Assembly (NCBI GenBank): GCA_009993635.1 | Contig: JAACTC010000006.1 | Location: 310,001-374,000, forward strand | Length of the DNA stretch: 64,000 nt | Reading direction: 5' to 3' | Source of the DNA: Erythrobacter sp. | Lineage (GTDB): Bacteria > Pseudomonadota > Alphaproteobacteria > Sphingomonadales > Sphingomonadaceae | Shown here: positions 35,708 to 45,479 of the stretch, piece by piece | Layout: every line of letters starts with the position of its first letter | Position numbering within the stretch: position 1 is the first letter of the stretch | Made by a program: the position numbers and the translations under genes | The notes under the pieces: generated by a model | Told to the model about the DNA's origin: nothing | The model's database searches: none | The model's input: only the letters and a program-made list of their open reading frames with translations

Positions 35708-36273
35708 CAGTCGTCAGCCTTTTCTTGTTGGTCTTCTTGTACTTCGTCGGCACCCGTGGTGTCGAGCGGTCGGGTTGCGGCAATCAGTTCGTCCGTCAGG
35801 ACAAGCTGCGCCGAATGGATCTGGTCGCGCGGCAGTTCGACATCGCCCGCCTTGCGGTCGGTGATGGTGACAGTGTTGCCATCTATTCCCTTCAGGGCCC
35901 CGCGATAATTGCGCTGCCCATCATAGCCCTTGGCCATGCTGATCTTCGCCTCGTGCCCCGCCCAGTCGGAAAAATCCTTCGTGCGGGTCAGCGGGCGGTC
36001 GATCCCGGGGGAGCTGACTTCGAGGTGGTAAGCCCCTTCGATCAGCACATCGCCCTGCTCTTCCAGCGCGTCGATCTTGGCGGAGACGGCGCGGCTCAGC
36101 GCGGCGCATTGTTCGATCACCAGCTGCCCGGTCGCCGGGTCTTCCGCCATGATCTGCAGCGCCTGCGTGCCGTCGCCGGCTTCGGACGGCATCATCTTCA
36201 CGCGCACGAGCTCGAAACCCAAGGCCTTTGCCTCGGGCTCGATAATCTCGGTCAGTCGCGCAATATCCGCCAT
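35707..36273 (-). CDS. rimP: Ribosome maturation factor RimP
   Basis: 188 aa 30S assembly factor from the ATG at 36273 (GACGGAG ahead); upstream in-frame codons to 36390 lack a ribosome site. Family motifs GFELVRVKMM, AYHLEVSSPGIDRPLTR and the SH3-like C-terminal half (NYRGALKGIDGNTVTI). It opens the nusA-infB operon and its stop overlaps the nusA start. Confidence 0.96.
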   Translation of the reverse strand: MADIARLTEIIEPEAKALGFELVRVKMMPSEAGDGTQALQIMAEDPATGQLVIEQCAALSRAVSAKIDALEEQGDVLIEGAYHLEVSSPGIDRPLTRTKDFSDWAGHEAKISMAKGYDGQRNYRGALKGIDGNTVTITDRKAGDVELPRDQIHSAQLVLTDELIAATRPLDTTGADEVQEDQQEKADD

Positions 36274-36387
36274 AAATCTCCGTCTCTCGATCCCGTTGGC
36301 ATGGCCATGCGGCCCATACTCAAGCAGCTTCGCGCCGGTGCCTTTCGGCCCGGCCCAACATGGTGCCAGCAATGTCGGGATAAAGGG

Positions 36388-36416
36388 CAAATAGGCGCAT
36401 ATGCGTGCAAATGCAA
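36388..36416 (-). promoter_or_regulatory. Candidate promoter of the rimP-nusA-infB operon
   Basis: On the minus strand TTGCAT (36416-36411), a 17-base spacer and TATTTG (36393-36388) form a reasonable sigma-70 promoter about 115 bases before rimP. A palindromic CGCATATGCG lies in the spacer (36397-36406). Confidence 0.45.
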
Positions 36417-36441
36417 CGCAGCTTGGCGCTTCGACCCAAGA

Positions 36442-37065
36442 TTATTTGCCCCGCGGCCTGAACCACGGATCGTCGGTGCGGTCGACCGCCAGGTTGCCCG
36501 CGTAGGGCACGCACAGACTGAAAGCATCCTGCGGAGTGGCGGCAAGCCAGCGATCCCAGCTCTCGCGCGGCAGGATGACCGGCATCCGGTTGTGGACCGG
36601 CGCGACCGCGGCATTCGCCTCGGTCATGATCATGCTGAACGCCTCGCCCCATTCGTCGGTCTGGCGCCAGATACCGGCGGCGGCGAACAGGCTTTCGCCC
36701 GGCATCGCAAACCACGTGCGGGTCATCGCGCCCCTTTCGCCTTCAGCCTCGGCGAAACGACTCACCGGGATCAGGCAGCGGCGTTCCTCGAACGAATTGC
36801 GCCAGAAGAAGCTCTTGAGCTTGTCTGTCCGCGTGTTGTTGACCGGCTTGGGCTTGAGGGGCTGGCCCTTCGCACCGGTCCGCTGCAGCGGGAAGCCCCA
36901 GGCCATCGGGCGCACCGCCTTGCCGCCCTGCCCCTGTGCCACGACCGGCGCGGGATAGCCGGGATAGACCTCTTCCGCCGCGTTCGCGCCGAAATCCTGC
37001 GCGATCGCATCGAAGAAATCCGCGATTTCGGTCTGCGAGCTACGGATCTTGTACAGGTTGCACAT
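36442..37065 (-). CDS. SRAP (HMCES/YedK-type) DNA-protein crosslink protein
   Basis: 207 aa SOS-response-associated peptidase-family protein that shields abasic sites by forming a covalent link through its N-terminal cysteine. After Met removal the protein begins CNLYKI, giving the required Cys2. The other active-site segments are KPVNNTRTDKL (Asn), RFAEAEG (Glu) and APVHNRMPVIL (His). Full length for the family. Stands alone, 13 bases after the end-to-head neighbouring M28 peptidase gene (same strand), and could be co-transcribed with it. Confidence 0.94.
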   Translation of the reverse strand: MCNLYKIRSSQTEIADFFDAIAQDFGANAAEEVYPGYPAPVVAQGQGGKAVRPMAWGFPLQRTGAKGQPLKPKPVNNTRTDKLKSFFWRNSFEERRCLIPVSRFAEAEGERGAMTRTWFAMPGESLFAAAGIWRQTDEWGEAFSMIMTEANAAVAPVHNRMPVILPRESWDRWLAATPQDAFSLCVPYAGNLAVDRTDDPWFRPRGK

Positions 37066-37078
37066 CGGCGCGCAGCAG

Positions 37079-38575
37079 TCACTTCATCCGTGCGCCGGGA
37101 TACTTCGACAGACTGCCGAAATAGCGCAGCAGGGCCGCGTGCAAGACGGTGTCTTCCGCCGCCCCGCCCAGCTCTATCCCGGTAGAGAATTCGTCGGCGG
37201 GGCCGTGGTACTCACCCTGCATGAAACGGTCGAAAGCGTCCTTGTCTGCCAAGGCGCTGCTGACCAGAACGGTGGGCACATCACGGCTGAGGAAGGCCCA
37301 GCCGTCCTGTCGCCGCAGGAAGGCGTTCTGCCAGTCGGCGTTCGCCAGCGTGCGACCCAGCTGGTCCGCCACGATGCCGATGCCCGGATCGAGAGGGGTG
37401 CGCCCCCATCCGATGACAGAAATGGGTGCGCCGCGCGGCGCGATGGCCATCGTGTCGAGATTGAAGGCCGCAGCGATGGTCGGCAAGGGCACCGGCGGGT
37501 CGGCGACGAAGGCCTGCGCACCCAGCAGGCCGAGTTCTTCCGAACTGGTCGCGAGCACGATCAGATCGCGGTCGAGCTGGCCCTGGCGCGCTGCCAGCCG
37601 AACCGCTTCGGTCATCACGGCCAACCCGCTGGCATTATCGACCGCGCCGTTGCAGATCCGGTCGGCGGCTTCGGGCGGACGGCATTCATCCCCCAGATGA
37701 TCCCAATGGGCGAGCATCAGGACCGCGCCCGATCCTTCGACCTTGCCCGGCAGGCGTCCCACGACATTGGCCGTCTCGATCCGCTCCACCTCCTGCGCAA
37801 TGGAACCCTGCAGGATCGTGTCGTAGGCAATCACGCCCGCGCTATCGGGTTTGCGCTTCGCGGTGTCGCCGATGAGCCCGGTCAGCTTTTTCGACGCCTC
37901 GGGCGACAGCAGCAGGATGGCGGGCGAGCCCTCATCGCTGTCGAGCTGCCACCGACCGCGCTTCAGGAAGCTGGCGACGCCATCAAAGGTCGCCTGATCC
38001 GCAGAGGTGATGATCATCGCCCTCGGCTCGGCCGCGGTCATCTGCCCGCCAAGCCGCATGAGATCGCTAGCCGGCAGTACCAGCCCGCGATTGGCGAGCG
38101 AACGCGGCCTCAAGTCCTCCACATCGGGATCGAGGCCGACCAGCGGCAGGTCGGCAAAGCCGGGCGCGTCCTGCGCGCCGTCCACGCCGATCAGGCCCAT
38201 GCTCAGGTCGACGCTGCGCCCGCCGCGCGTCGCCCGGGCGCTGCTGGCACCCGGCTGCTCGCTCGGCCTGCGGCGCACGACGGTGAAGCTCTGCGTCCAT
38301 TCGCGCGCGCCATCCGGCCCTGACGGGACGGCAGGTTCAAGCCCGATGGCGGCGTATTTTTCGATCAGCCACGCGCGCGTTTTCCTCTCCCCCTCGGTGC
38401 CGGGGAAACGACCGCCGAAGCTGTCGTCGGCCAGCGCGGCGATATCGCGTGCCAGATCCGCCTCGACCGCGTCGAGCGATGGGGGAGGCAGCGGAGTGGT
38501 GGCCGGAACGCCCGCGCACGCGGCCAGCAGCAGCAGCGCACCGCCTGCAAATATGCTCTTGATCGAACCCGCCAC
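37079..38575 (-). CDS. M28-family zinc aminopeptidase, predicted lipoprotein
   Basis: About 498 aa. N-terminal lipobox (ALLLLAAC) points to a lipid-anchored periplasmic or outer-membrane peptidase. Zinc-ligand motifs of family M28 are present: LAHWDHLG near residue 290, GAVDNASG, TSSEELGLLGA and a C-terminal GEYHGPADEF histidine. A PA-type insert precedes the catalytic domain. Start is GTG at 38575 or TTG at 38578, both served by AAGGA; an ATG at 38611 overlaps the upstream dehydrogenase but has no ribosome site. Downstream of bdhA on the same strand with overlap or near-overlap, so probably co-transcribed. Confidence 0.88.
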   Translation of the reverse strand: MAGSIKSIFAGGALLLLAACAGVPATTPLPPPSLDAVEADLARDIAALADDSFGGRFPGTEGERKTRAWLIEKYAAIGLEPAVPSGPDGAREWTQSFTVVRRRPSEQPGASSARATRGGRSVDLSMGLIGVDGAQDAPGFADLPLVGLDPDVEDLRPRSLANRGLVLPASDLMRLGGQMTAAEPRAMIITSADQATFDGVASFLKRGRWQLDSDEGSPAILLLSPEASKKLTGLIGDTAKRKPDSAGVIAYDTILQGSIAQEVERIETANVVGRLPGKVEGSGAVLMLAHWDHLGDECRPPEAADRICNGAVDNASGLAVMTEAVRLAARQGQLDRDLIVLATSSEELGLLGAQAFVADPPVPLPTIAAAFNLDTMAIAPRGAPISVIGWGRTPLDPGIGIVADQLGRTLANADWQNAFLRRQDGWAFLSRDVPTVLVSSALADKDAFDRFMQGEYHGPADEFSTGIELGGAAEDTVLHAALLRYFGSLSKYPGARMK

Positions 38576-38588
38576 CAAAACCGTTCCT

Positions 38589-39347
38589 TTAATCTGCGGT
38601 CCAGCCGCCATCCACGCTCCAGTTCGCGCCGTTCACATTGGCCATCGAATCGCGGCACAGGAAGACGGCCATCTCGCCAATGTCTTCCGGCTGCACGAAT
38701 TTCTTGGTCGGCTGCTTTGCGAGCAACACCTGGTCGATCACCTCTTCGCGGCTCATATTGCGCGCTTTCATGGTGTCCGGGATCTGGTTTTCGACCAACG
38801 GCGTCCAGACATAGCCGGGGCTGATGCAGTTCACGGTGATCCCGCACTCGGCGACTTCCAGCGCGACCGTTTTGGTAAGCCCGGCAATGCCGTGCTTGGC
38901 CGCGACGTAGGCCGACTTGTAGGGCGAAGCGACCAGCGAATGCGCGGATGCGGTGTTGATGATCCGCCCCCAGCCGCGCGACTTCATGTGCGGCACCGCC
39001 AGCCGGGTCGTGTGGAATGCCGCCGACAGGTTGAGCGCGATGATCTTGTCCCACTTTTCGGGCGGAAAATCCTCCACCGGGCTGACATGCTGCATCCCGG
39101 CATTGTTCACCAGAATGTCTATCCCGCCAGCGTCCGCCATCATCGCCTCGATCGCGGCGACATCGGTCAGGTCGCTGTCGAAATAGGCCGCGCCGCCCAG
39201 TTCATCCTGCAATTTCCTGATTTCGGCCTCGTCCCCGAAGCCGTTGAGCACGACCGAGGCGCCTTCGCCGTGCAGCGCGCGCGCGACCGCCAAACCGATA
39301 CCGGAAGTTGATCCGGTAATTAAAGCCTTCTTACCTTCGAGGAACAT
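38589..39347 (-). CDS. bdhA: 3-hydroxybutyrate dehydrogenase (SDR family)
   Basis: 252 aa short-chain dehydrogenase that interconverts 3-hydroxybutyrate and acetoacetate with NAD, a step in polyhydroxybutyrate use. GSTSGIGLAVARAL is the cofactor loop, NNAGMQHVSPVEDFP, SAHSLVASPYKSAYVAAKH (Ser, Tyr, Lys of the active site) and SPGYVWTPLVENQIPD are close to known BdhA sequences. Start at 39347 has AAAGG upstream; the frame runs on but without coding signal. Divergent from the YpfJ-type gene. Confidence 0.93.
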   Translation of the reverse strand: MFLEGKKALITGSTSGIGLAVARALHGEGASVVLNGFGDEAEIRKLQDELGGAAYFDSDLTDVAAIEAMMADAGGIDILVNNAGMQHVSPVEDFPPEKWDKIIALNLSAAFHTTRLAVPHMKSRGWGRIINTASAHSLVASPYKSAYVAAKHGIAGLTKTVALEVAECGITVNCISPGYVWTPLVENQIPDTMKARNMSREEVIDQVLLAKQPTKKFVQPEDIGEMAVFLCRDSMANVNGANWSVDGGWTAD

Positions 39348-39480
39348 CGCTAGCCTTTCGGGGATTAACCAGTCCGTGTGAAGCCGAACGCCGACGAGGC
39401 GTGGTGGTTTCGCCCGTCGGAATGGTACGCACGGCGCCTTCTTCGCTGTGCGGCGGGGAGAAAACAAGGGGACTAGCGCG

Positions 39481-40359
39481 ATGCGGCTCAATCCGTTCGA
39501 TACCGACAATATCGATGTGCGCGGCGGCGGCAGCCGCTTTCCCGGCGGCGGCGCAGGCCAGCTGGGCTGTGGCACGCTGGTGATCGCAGGGATCGTCTCG
39601 CTGCTGTTCGGCACCGATCTGGGCCAGACCATCGCGGTGTTCGAAACCGTCGACCAGGCGACCGGCAGCCAGCAGACAGCCCCGGCGCAGGGCCAGGTGA
39701 GCGAGCAGGAGCTTTGCAGCAGCAGCCAGTACGCGACCGAAGCCTGCAACGCGCTGCAATCGCTCAACGCAACATGGCAGCCCGAATTCGAACGCGCCGG
39801 AATCGAATTCCAGCAGCCGTTCCTGCACCTGTTCAGCGGCGGCGTGAACACGCAGGGCTGCGGCAGCGCGACCTCGGCGGTCGGCCCGTTCTACTGCCCG
39901 CGCGACGGCGGGATCTATATCGACACCGGCTTTTACGACGTGATGGACCGCGAACTGGGCGCGCGCGGCGATTTTGCCCGCCTCTATGTTGTGGCGCACG
40001 AATACGGGCACCACATCCAGAACCTGACCGGGCTGGCCGGGCAGGTCGCCAGCGCGCAGCAGCAGAACCCGCGCCGCGCCAACCAGTTGCAGGTGCGCAT
40101 GGAGCTGCAGGCTGATTGCTATGCCGGCGTCTGGGCGGGCAAGAACCGCGACCGGATCGAACCCGGAGATTTCGAGGAAGGAATGCGCGCCGCCGCCGCA
40201 ATCGGCGATGATGCCATTTCGGAACGCATGGGAGGTAGGGTATCGCCCGAAAGCTTTACCCACGGTAGCAGTCAACAACGCATGGAGGCATTGCGGCTGG
40301 GCATGAACAGCGGCGATGATACGACATGCGACCGCTATTTCGCGCCCGAAACCTTCTAG
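39481..40359 (+). CDS. YpfJ-type neutral zinc metallopeptidase-like membrane protein
   Basis: 292 aa protein of the KPN_02809/YpfJ family. A short cytoplasmic N-terminus (MRLNPFDTDNIDVRGGGS) is followed by a membrane segment (CGTLVIAGIVSLLFG). The periplasmic domain has four or more cysteines and the zinc motif VAHEYGHHIQNL near residue 172, with a glutamate helix ELQADCYAGVWAG downstream. Start at 39481 is preceded by AAGGGG. Proteolytic activity has not been shown for most members. Probably independent of the ClpP-fold gene 36 bases downstream, though co-transcription is possible. Confidence 0.92.
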   Translation: MRLNPFDTDNIDVRGGGSRFPGGGAGQLGCGTLVIAGIVSLLFGTDLGQTIAVFETVDQATGSQQTAPAQGQVSEQELCSSSQYATEACNALQSLNATWQPEFERAGIEFQQPFLHLFSGGVNTQGCGSATSAVGPFYCPRDGGIYIDTGFYDVMDRELGARGDFARLYVVAHEYGHHIQNLTGLAGQVASAQQQNPRRANQLQVRMELQADCYAGVWAGKNRDRIEPGDFEEGMRAAAAIGDDAISERMGGRVSPESFTHGSSQQRMEALRLGMNSGDDTTCDRYFAPETF

Positions 40360-40395
40360 GGGCGCTTTCGTCTAGGAGGCTGCGCCGGGAACGCC

Positions 40396-42090
40396 ATGGA
40401 CTTCATCCGCAATCTCTTCACGCTGTTCCAGCGGCTGCAGGAAATCATCCGCGACGGCCAGCGGCGTAACGATCTGCCGGGAATGGCGATGGCGCTGTTT
40501 CGCGAAACGGTGGGCATGAAGGACGATAGCGACGGCGAAGGCGATGGCCCGGCGGTGTATCAGGGCAAGCGCGCGCAGGCCGAGCACGGCACGCCATCGG
40601 CCGCCTCGCGCGCGACCGCCCGCAACCGCGCCTCGCGCGATACCGACCTGCCCGAACCCGCGGTCTATCGCAGCCCCGAAGGTGCAAACAGCCAGCCGGA
40701 ATTCGAGACCGCGCGCGCACCGGCACGCAATGCGGACGAACCGGACGAGAGCCTGCCCGAACCCGCCCGCGCAGCTCCGCTGACGCGCGAGGAATACGAT
40801 TACGAAACCGCAACTGCGGGGCCGGACGATACGGCCGACGATCCCAAGTTCGAACCGGCCTCCGCCGATCCCAAACCGCAGCCAGAGCCGGAACCGCAGC
40901 CGGAGCCGGAGCCGGAGCCGGTATCGCAACCCGCACCTGCTACCGCATCATCGGGCAACGCCAATGCTCCCGCCATCAACTGGGACGACGACCTTTCAGC
41001 CGAAAGCACCGTAGACGATCGGGCCGACGATCGCGCCGATCCCGTCCCGGCGACGGCGGCGGCCACGACGCCTCCCGCCGACGCGACCATTGCTGCCGAG
41101 GGGCCGCAGGACGGCCGCGGGGACGATAAGAAGGATGGCGACTGGTTCGATCTCGACGACTGGCAGGATACGGCACTGAAGGTCGCCGGCGTCGGCGCGG
41201 CGGCAGCAGGGGCCGCTGCCGGCGCGATGGCGATCAAGGACCGGTTCTTCGACCACGACGAAGACGACCGGGACAAGGATGGGCGCGATATCTCCTCCAG
41301 CGAAGGGAAGCGCGCCATTCCGCTGGGCGAAGGCGACGAAGCGGGCACGGTCGACAGCTCCGGAGATACCACCTGGATCGATACGGCGGCGATGGCCGCG
41401 CCCGCCGCTGCCACCTTGCTGCCCACCGGCGGTAACGACGCATCGCCGCCTGCACAGTCCGCACCGGCTTCGCAGGCCCGGCAGGCCCACGAGGTCGAGG
41501 TCATCCCCGCCGACCCGCGCAATCCTGCGACGCAGCCCGCCTCGCAGACGCTCGCAAACCCGGGCATCCGCCTGTACGGCACGATGAACGCTGGCATGTA
41601 TGCCGAATTCACCGAGATGCTGGCAGAGCAGCCCGCGGGCGGCCCCATCGTCGTCGCGCTCACCACGATGGAGGGCGACCCGGAAATCGCCCGCAGCATG
41701 GCCGACGACATTCGCCTGCTGCGCGACCGTGCCCGGCGCGAGGTCATCTTCCTCGGCAAGACTGCGGTCTATGGCGCAGGGGTGCTGTTCATGGCCGCAT
41801 TCCCGGTCAACCAGCGTTACCTGACGCGCGCGACCAAGCTCATGGTGACCGAGAACAAACGCGCCCAGCCGCTTGAACTGGCAGGCGGATCGCTGCGCAG
41901 CGTCGCCAGCCAGCTGGAACACGCGCAGCGCGAGATCCAGCGCGAGATCGAACAGGAAGACGAAGATTACCGCGCGATCTCCGAAGGCTCGAACGTGAGC
42001 ATCCAGGAACTGCGCGAGAAGGCGCCGAACGACTGGTACATCACCGCCAGCGAGGCCAAGGCCATGGGGCTGATCGCCGAAGTCGTGTGA
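40396..42090 (+). CDS. ClpP-fold protein with degenerate active site and long acidic N-terminal half
   Basis: 564 aa. Residues 1-45 are a short amphipathic domain, 46-370 are acidic, proline-rich low-complexity sequence with a hydrophobic Ala/Gly patch (AAAAGAAAGAMAIKD) near residue 280, and residues 390-564 resemble the ClpP/crotonase-like serine-protease fold. In related proteins the nucleophile sits in AVYSAG and the histidine in a LMIHE-type motif; here they read AVYGAG and LMVTE, so both serine and histidine are gone. The last part (ALxxxNWYITASEAKAMGLIAEVV) is well conserved. It is therefore probably a non-catalytic scaffold or binding protein. Comparison with the active relatives is from memory of that family, so the substitution needs an alignment. 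Confidence 0.78.
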   Translation: MDFIRNLFTLFQRLQEIIRDGQRRNDLPGMAMALFRETVGMKDDSDGEGDGPAVYQGKRAQAEHGTPSAASRATARNRASRDTDLPEPAVYRSPEGANSQPEFETARAPARNADEPDESLPEPARAAPLTREEYDYETATAGPDDTADDPKFEPASADPKPQPEPEPQPEPEPEPVSQPAPATASSGNANAPAINWDDDLSAESTVDDRADDRADPVPATAAATTPPADATIAAEGPQDGRGDDKKDGDWFDLDDWQDTALKVAGVGAAAAGAAAGAMAIKDRFFDHDEDDRDKDGRDISSSEGKRAIPLGEGDEAGTVDSSGDTTWIDTAAMAAPAAATLLPTGGNDASPPAQSAPASQARQAHEVEVIPADPRNPATQPASQTLANPGIRLYGTMNAGMYAEFTEMLAEQPAGGPIVVALTTMEGDPEIARSMADDIRLLRDRARREVIFLGKTAVYGAGVLFMAAFPVNQRYLTRATKLMVTENKRAQPLELAGGSLRSVASQLEHAQREIQREIEQEDEDYRAISEGSNVSIQELREKAPNDWYITASEAKAMGLIAEVV

Positions 42091-42107
42091 GCCGCGCAGC
42101 GCGGCTC
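42089..42107 (+). terminator. GC hairpin at the end of the ClpP-fold gene
   Basis: GAGCCGCG-CAG-CGCGGCTC is an 8-bp hairpin overlapping the stop codon region; it has no T run, so termination is uncertain. The next 140 bases to 42247 hold no gene. Confidence 0.4.
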
Positions 42108-42247
42108 GCCAAAGCGTGCGCCGAATGGCGCGAAATGCGCCTGCGGTGGGTGGACGCATGACGCGCAGCGGCTAGGTACGCCGCCAGGCCGCGCGAGAAC
42201 GCGCCCTTACCCCCGAAGGAGCGCGCCCGGCTGTGGGAGACTTCCGA

Positions 42248-44344
42248 ATGCGATTTTCGCGCAACCCGATTGCGATGTGCCTTGCCACAAGCATCCTTGC
42301 CTCCCCCGCCCTTGCCCAGATCGAACCCGCACCCGAAGCCGCATCCGCGCCTGTCGACGGCCCTGCCGAACCCGAACCGGCGGTCGACGGCGACAGCGGC
42401 AAGCAGGTTTTCGTGCCCGCCTTCTTTACGCGTTTCGCACCGCAGACCGCTCTCGACATGGTCAGCCAGGTGCCCGGCTTCGCGATTTCGGGCCAGAGCG
42501 GCGCGCGCGGGCTTGGCCAGGGGGGCGCCAACGTGCTGCTCAACGGCACGCGCTTTTCGGGCAAGTCGACCAGCATCGCCGACGCCTTGCAGCGTATTCC
42601 GGCGGAGGATGTCATCCGGATCGAGCTGGTCGATGGCGCGACGCTCGACATTCCCGGCCTTTCTGGCCAGGTGGTCAATCTGGTCTATCGGTCCGGCGGC
42701 GGGTCCGGCCAGTTTCGCTGGTCGCCCGCGTTTCGCACCTATGGCGCCCCCGCCACGCTGCTGAATGGCGAAGTCAGCTGGTCCGGCCGCGCGGGCCGCG
42801 TCGATTACACGCTCAGCCTCGCCAACGAATCCTTCCGGCAGGGCAACGAAGGGCCGGAGTTCCTCTATGACGGCACCGGTCTGCTGGTGGAGGAACGCTA
42901 CGAGCGCCAGTTCTACAACCGCGACCGGCCCAAGCTGGGGGGCTCGCTCAAGCTCGTGCGGGCAAATGGCGACATCGCCAACCTGAACGGTGCGCTCGAA
43001 TTCTACCGCTCCCGGGTGAGCGAGGAACGCGATACCGCCCCTGCGCGGCGCGTGTTCGATGACGACGAGGACGATCACAGCTACGAACTGGGCGGCGACT
43101 ATGCACTCGATCTGGCTGGCGGAAGGTTTAAACTGATCGGGCTGCGCCGGTTCGAGACGAGCGATTTCACCAGCGTGCTTGCCACCCGGTTCCTCGATGG
43201 CAGCCCCGACAGAGGATCGCGGCAGGACATCGCCATCGACGAAGGCGAGACGATCCTGCGCGGCGAATACGCGTGGAAGGGCGGCGCGAGCGATTGGCAG
43301 ATCGCTGCCGAGGGAGCGCTCAATTCGCTGGTCACCTCCAGCGAACTCTTCGCTCTCGACACGGCGACGGGGGGGTATCGCGCCACGGGGTCGAGCCCCG
43401 AGACGACGGTGGAGGAACGCCGCGCGGAAACCAGCGTGACCTGGGGGCGGCCGCTCGCCCCCGGCCTGACGATCCAGGCATCGCTCGGCGGCGAATATTC
43501 GGAACTGTCGCAAAGCGGCGCGCGCGGCCGGACGCGCAGCTTCGTGCGCCCCAAGGGCTACGTGTCCGCCGCGTGGAAAGCCGCCAGCGACCTCGATCTG
43601 CGGTTTCGGGTAGAACGCAGCGTCGGACAGCTCAATTTCTTCGATTTCGTCGCATCGACCGATCTCAATCTCGGCAATGCCCAGGCGGGCAACCCCAATC
43701 TGGTGCCCGAACAGAGCTGGGATTTTCTGCTGGAGGGCAGCAGGACGCTTGGCCCGTGGGGATCGCTGACGCTTACCGGGATTTACCGCGCCATCGAGGA
43801 TCGAGTGGAGCAGGTGCCGATCGGCGCGAACTCGGAGGCACCGGGCAATATCGACGGCGCATCCAGCCTGCTGCTGAAAGGCGTCGGCACCATCCGGTTC
43901 GACCCGCTGGGCTGGCGCGGTGCGCAGCTGGAATTCACCGCCTTCTACAACGATACCAACTTGCCAGACCCACTCACCGGAGTAGGCCGCCCGTTCTCCA
44001 ATCGCACGCGGTGGCAAACCGATGCGACCTTGCGCCACGATGTCCCCGCAACCGACTGGGCATGGGGTGCCGGCGTATCGGCACGGGAACGGGATCCCGG
44101 CGTCCGGCTCAACCAGCTGAGCCTCGACTATACGAACGGCGTGGATGCCTGGCTGTTCGTGGAGAACAAGGATGTGGCCGGGCTGAAGATACGCGCCACT
44201 GCGGGCAATCTGTTCGACCTGGGCGAGAATTACCGCCGCACGGTGTTCGTCGACCGGCGCGGCGGCCCGATCGCCTTCAGCGAGGAACGCTTCCGCAAGT
44301 TCGGCACGCTGTTCACCTTTCAGATCAGCGGCACCTTCGGCTGA
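42248..44344 (+). CDS. TonB-dependent outer-membrane receptor
   Basis: 698 aa receptor with signal peptide (ASPALAQ) at the start, plug domain with [20 protein letters not shown] and [11 protein letters not shown], and a barrel ending [16 protein letters not shown]. It is smaller than the cluster receptor at 3865 and of a different type: a short plug with [13 protein letters not shown] resembles oar-like or carbohydrate-type receptors. Start at 42248 follows TGGGAGAC; a GTG at 42233 is possible. Substrate unknown. Not coupled to a known uptake gene; the next gene downstream is a luciferase-like oxidoreductase. Confidence 0.92.
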   Translation: MRFSRNPIAMCLATSILASPALAQIEPAPEAASAPVDGPAEPEPAVDGDSGKQVFVPAFFTRFAPQTALDMVSQVPGFAISGQSGARGLGQGGANVLLNGTRFSGKSTSIADALQRIPAEDVIRIELVDGATLDIPGLSGQVVNLVYRSGGGSGQFRWSPAFRTYGAPATLLNGEVSWSGRAGRVDYTLSLANESFRQGNEGPEFLYDGTGLLVEERYERQFYNRDRPKLGGSLKLVRANGDIANLNGALEFYRSRVSEERDTAPARRVFDDDEDDHSYELGGDYALDLAGGRFKLIGLRRFETSDFTSVLATRFLDGSPDRGSRQDIAIDEGETILRGEYAWKGGASDWQIAAEGALNSLVTSSELFALDTATGGYRATGSSPETTVEERRAETSVTWGRPLAPGLTIQASLGGEYSELSQSGARGRTRSFVRPKGYVSAAWKAASDLDLRFRVERSVGQLNFFDFVASTDLNLGNAQAGNPNLVPEQSWDFLLEGSRTLGPWGSLTLTGIYRAIEDRVEQVPIGANSEAPGNIDGASSLLLKGVGTIRFDPLGWRGAQLEFTAFYNDTNLPDPLTGVGRPFSNRTRWQTDATLRHDVPATDWAWGAGVSARERDPGVRLNQLSLDYTNGVDAWLFVENKDVAGLKIRATAGNLFDLGENYRRTVFVDRRGGPIAFSEERFRKFGTLFTFQISGTFG

Positions 44345-44399
44345 CGCGGCGGGCGGCGTCACCATTGGAAACAGCGCGCCCCGGCCCCATGTCTGGGGC

Positions 44400-45398
44400 A
44401 TGACAAAGCTCTCCCTGCTCGATCTCGCCCATGTCGCCGAAGGCCGCGACGTGCGCGATGCGCTGTCCAACGCCGCCGATATCGCCCGTCATGCCGAGGC
44501 GCTGGGCTTCGAACGTTACTGGTGTGCGGAGCATCACGGGATGCAGGGCATCGCCAGCGCGGCGACCAGCGTGGTCATCGGCCATGTCGCCGCCGCGACG
44601 CAGACCATTCGAGTCGGTGCAGGCGGGATCATGCTGCCCAACCATGCGCCGCTGGTGATCGCGGAGCAGTTCGGCACGCTCGACGCGCTGTTCCCCGGCC
44701 GGATCGACCTTGGGCTGGGCCGCGCGCCGGGCAGCGACCAGCGGGTGGCCGCCGCACTGCGCCGCAACCTCAATACCGATCCCAATGCCTTTCCGCGCGA
44801 TGTGGCAGAGCTGCAAAGCTACTTCGCCGATGATGGACGCACCGGTATCGCCGCGACCCCCGGGGCTGGCGCGGATGTGCAGCTTTACATCCTCGGGTCG
44901 AGCCTTTTCGGCGCGCAGGTCGCCGCGATGCTCGGTCTGCCCTATGCCTTTGCCAGTCACTTCGCCCCGCAGGCGCTGGACGACGCGCTGAAGATCTATC
45001 GCGACCGGTTCCAGCCCTCGGCGGTGCTCAGCGAGCCCTATGCGATCTGCGGGTACAACGTGTTCGCCGCCGAGATGGAAGAGGAAGCGCACCTGCTCGC
45101 CAGTTCGATGCAGCAGAGCTTCGTGCGGTTGCGCACCGGCCAGCCGGGCAAATTGCCGCCTCCGGTCGAAGGGTACCGCGAAAGCCTGCCGCCGCAGGCC
45201 TCCGCCATGCTCGACGGAGTATTGCAGGCGACCGCTATTGGAACGCCCGCACAGGTGCGCGATCAGATGAATGCCTTCGTCGAACGGACGCAGGCGGACG
45301 AACTGATCATCGCCGGATCGATCTACGACCACAAAGCGCGCAAACGCAGCCTGACCCTGGCGGCCCAGGCCTTTGCGAGCGAGCCCGCCCCGGCCTGA
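44400..45398 (+). CDS. LLM-class flavin-dependent oxidoreductase (luciferase-like)
   Basis: 332 aa TIM-barrel flavoprotein of the bacterial luciferase-like group, variant without a partner subunit (like E. coli YhbW). [19 protein letters not shown] at the start, [42 protein letters not shown] and [16 protein letters not shown] are the typical flavin/substrate segments. Start ATG at 44400. Cytoplasmic; the real substrate is unknown. Ends at a convergent terminator shared with the M56 gene. Confidence 0.93.
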   Translation: MTKLSLLDLAHVAEGRDVRDALSNAADIARHAEALGFERYWCAEHHGMQGIASAATSVVIGHVAAATQTIRVGAGGIMLPNHAPLVIAEQFGTLDALFPGRIDLGLGRAPGSDQRVAAALRRNLNTDPNAFPRDVAELQSYFADDGRTGIAATPGAGADVQLYILGSSLFGAQVAAMLGLPYAFASHFAPQALDDALKIYRDRFQPSAVLSEPYAICGYNVFAAEMEEEAHLLASSMQQSFVRLRTGQPGKLPPPVEGYRESLPPQASAMLDGVLQATAIGTPAQVRDQMNAFVERTQADELIIAGSIYDHKARKRSLTLAAQAFASEPAPA

Positions 45399-45417
45399 GC
45401 GTCTTCCCCCGCATCCT

Positions 45418-45458
45418 GTAGAAAAGGCAGCGCACGCCAAAGGGAAACGTGCGCTGCC
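45418..45458 (-). terminator. Rho-independent terminator of the M56 gene
   Basis: GGCAGCGCAC (45426-45435) and GTGCGCTGCC (45449-45458) form a perfect 10-bp stem; on the minus strand it runs into TTTTC. It also closes the convergent oxidoreductase gene. Confidence 0.85.
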
Positions 45459-45479
45459 CGGTTGCGGTTGCCCGCCGGT

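Noticed and set aside
42041-44470. An 809-codon frame opposite the second TonB receptor
   Set aside because: Antisense to a receptor with clear signal peptide and barrel; product composition is typical of a shadow frame.
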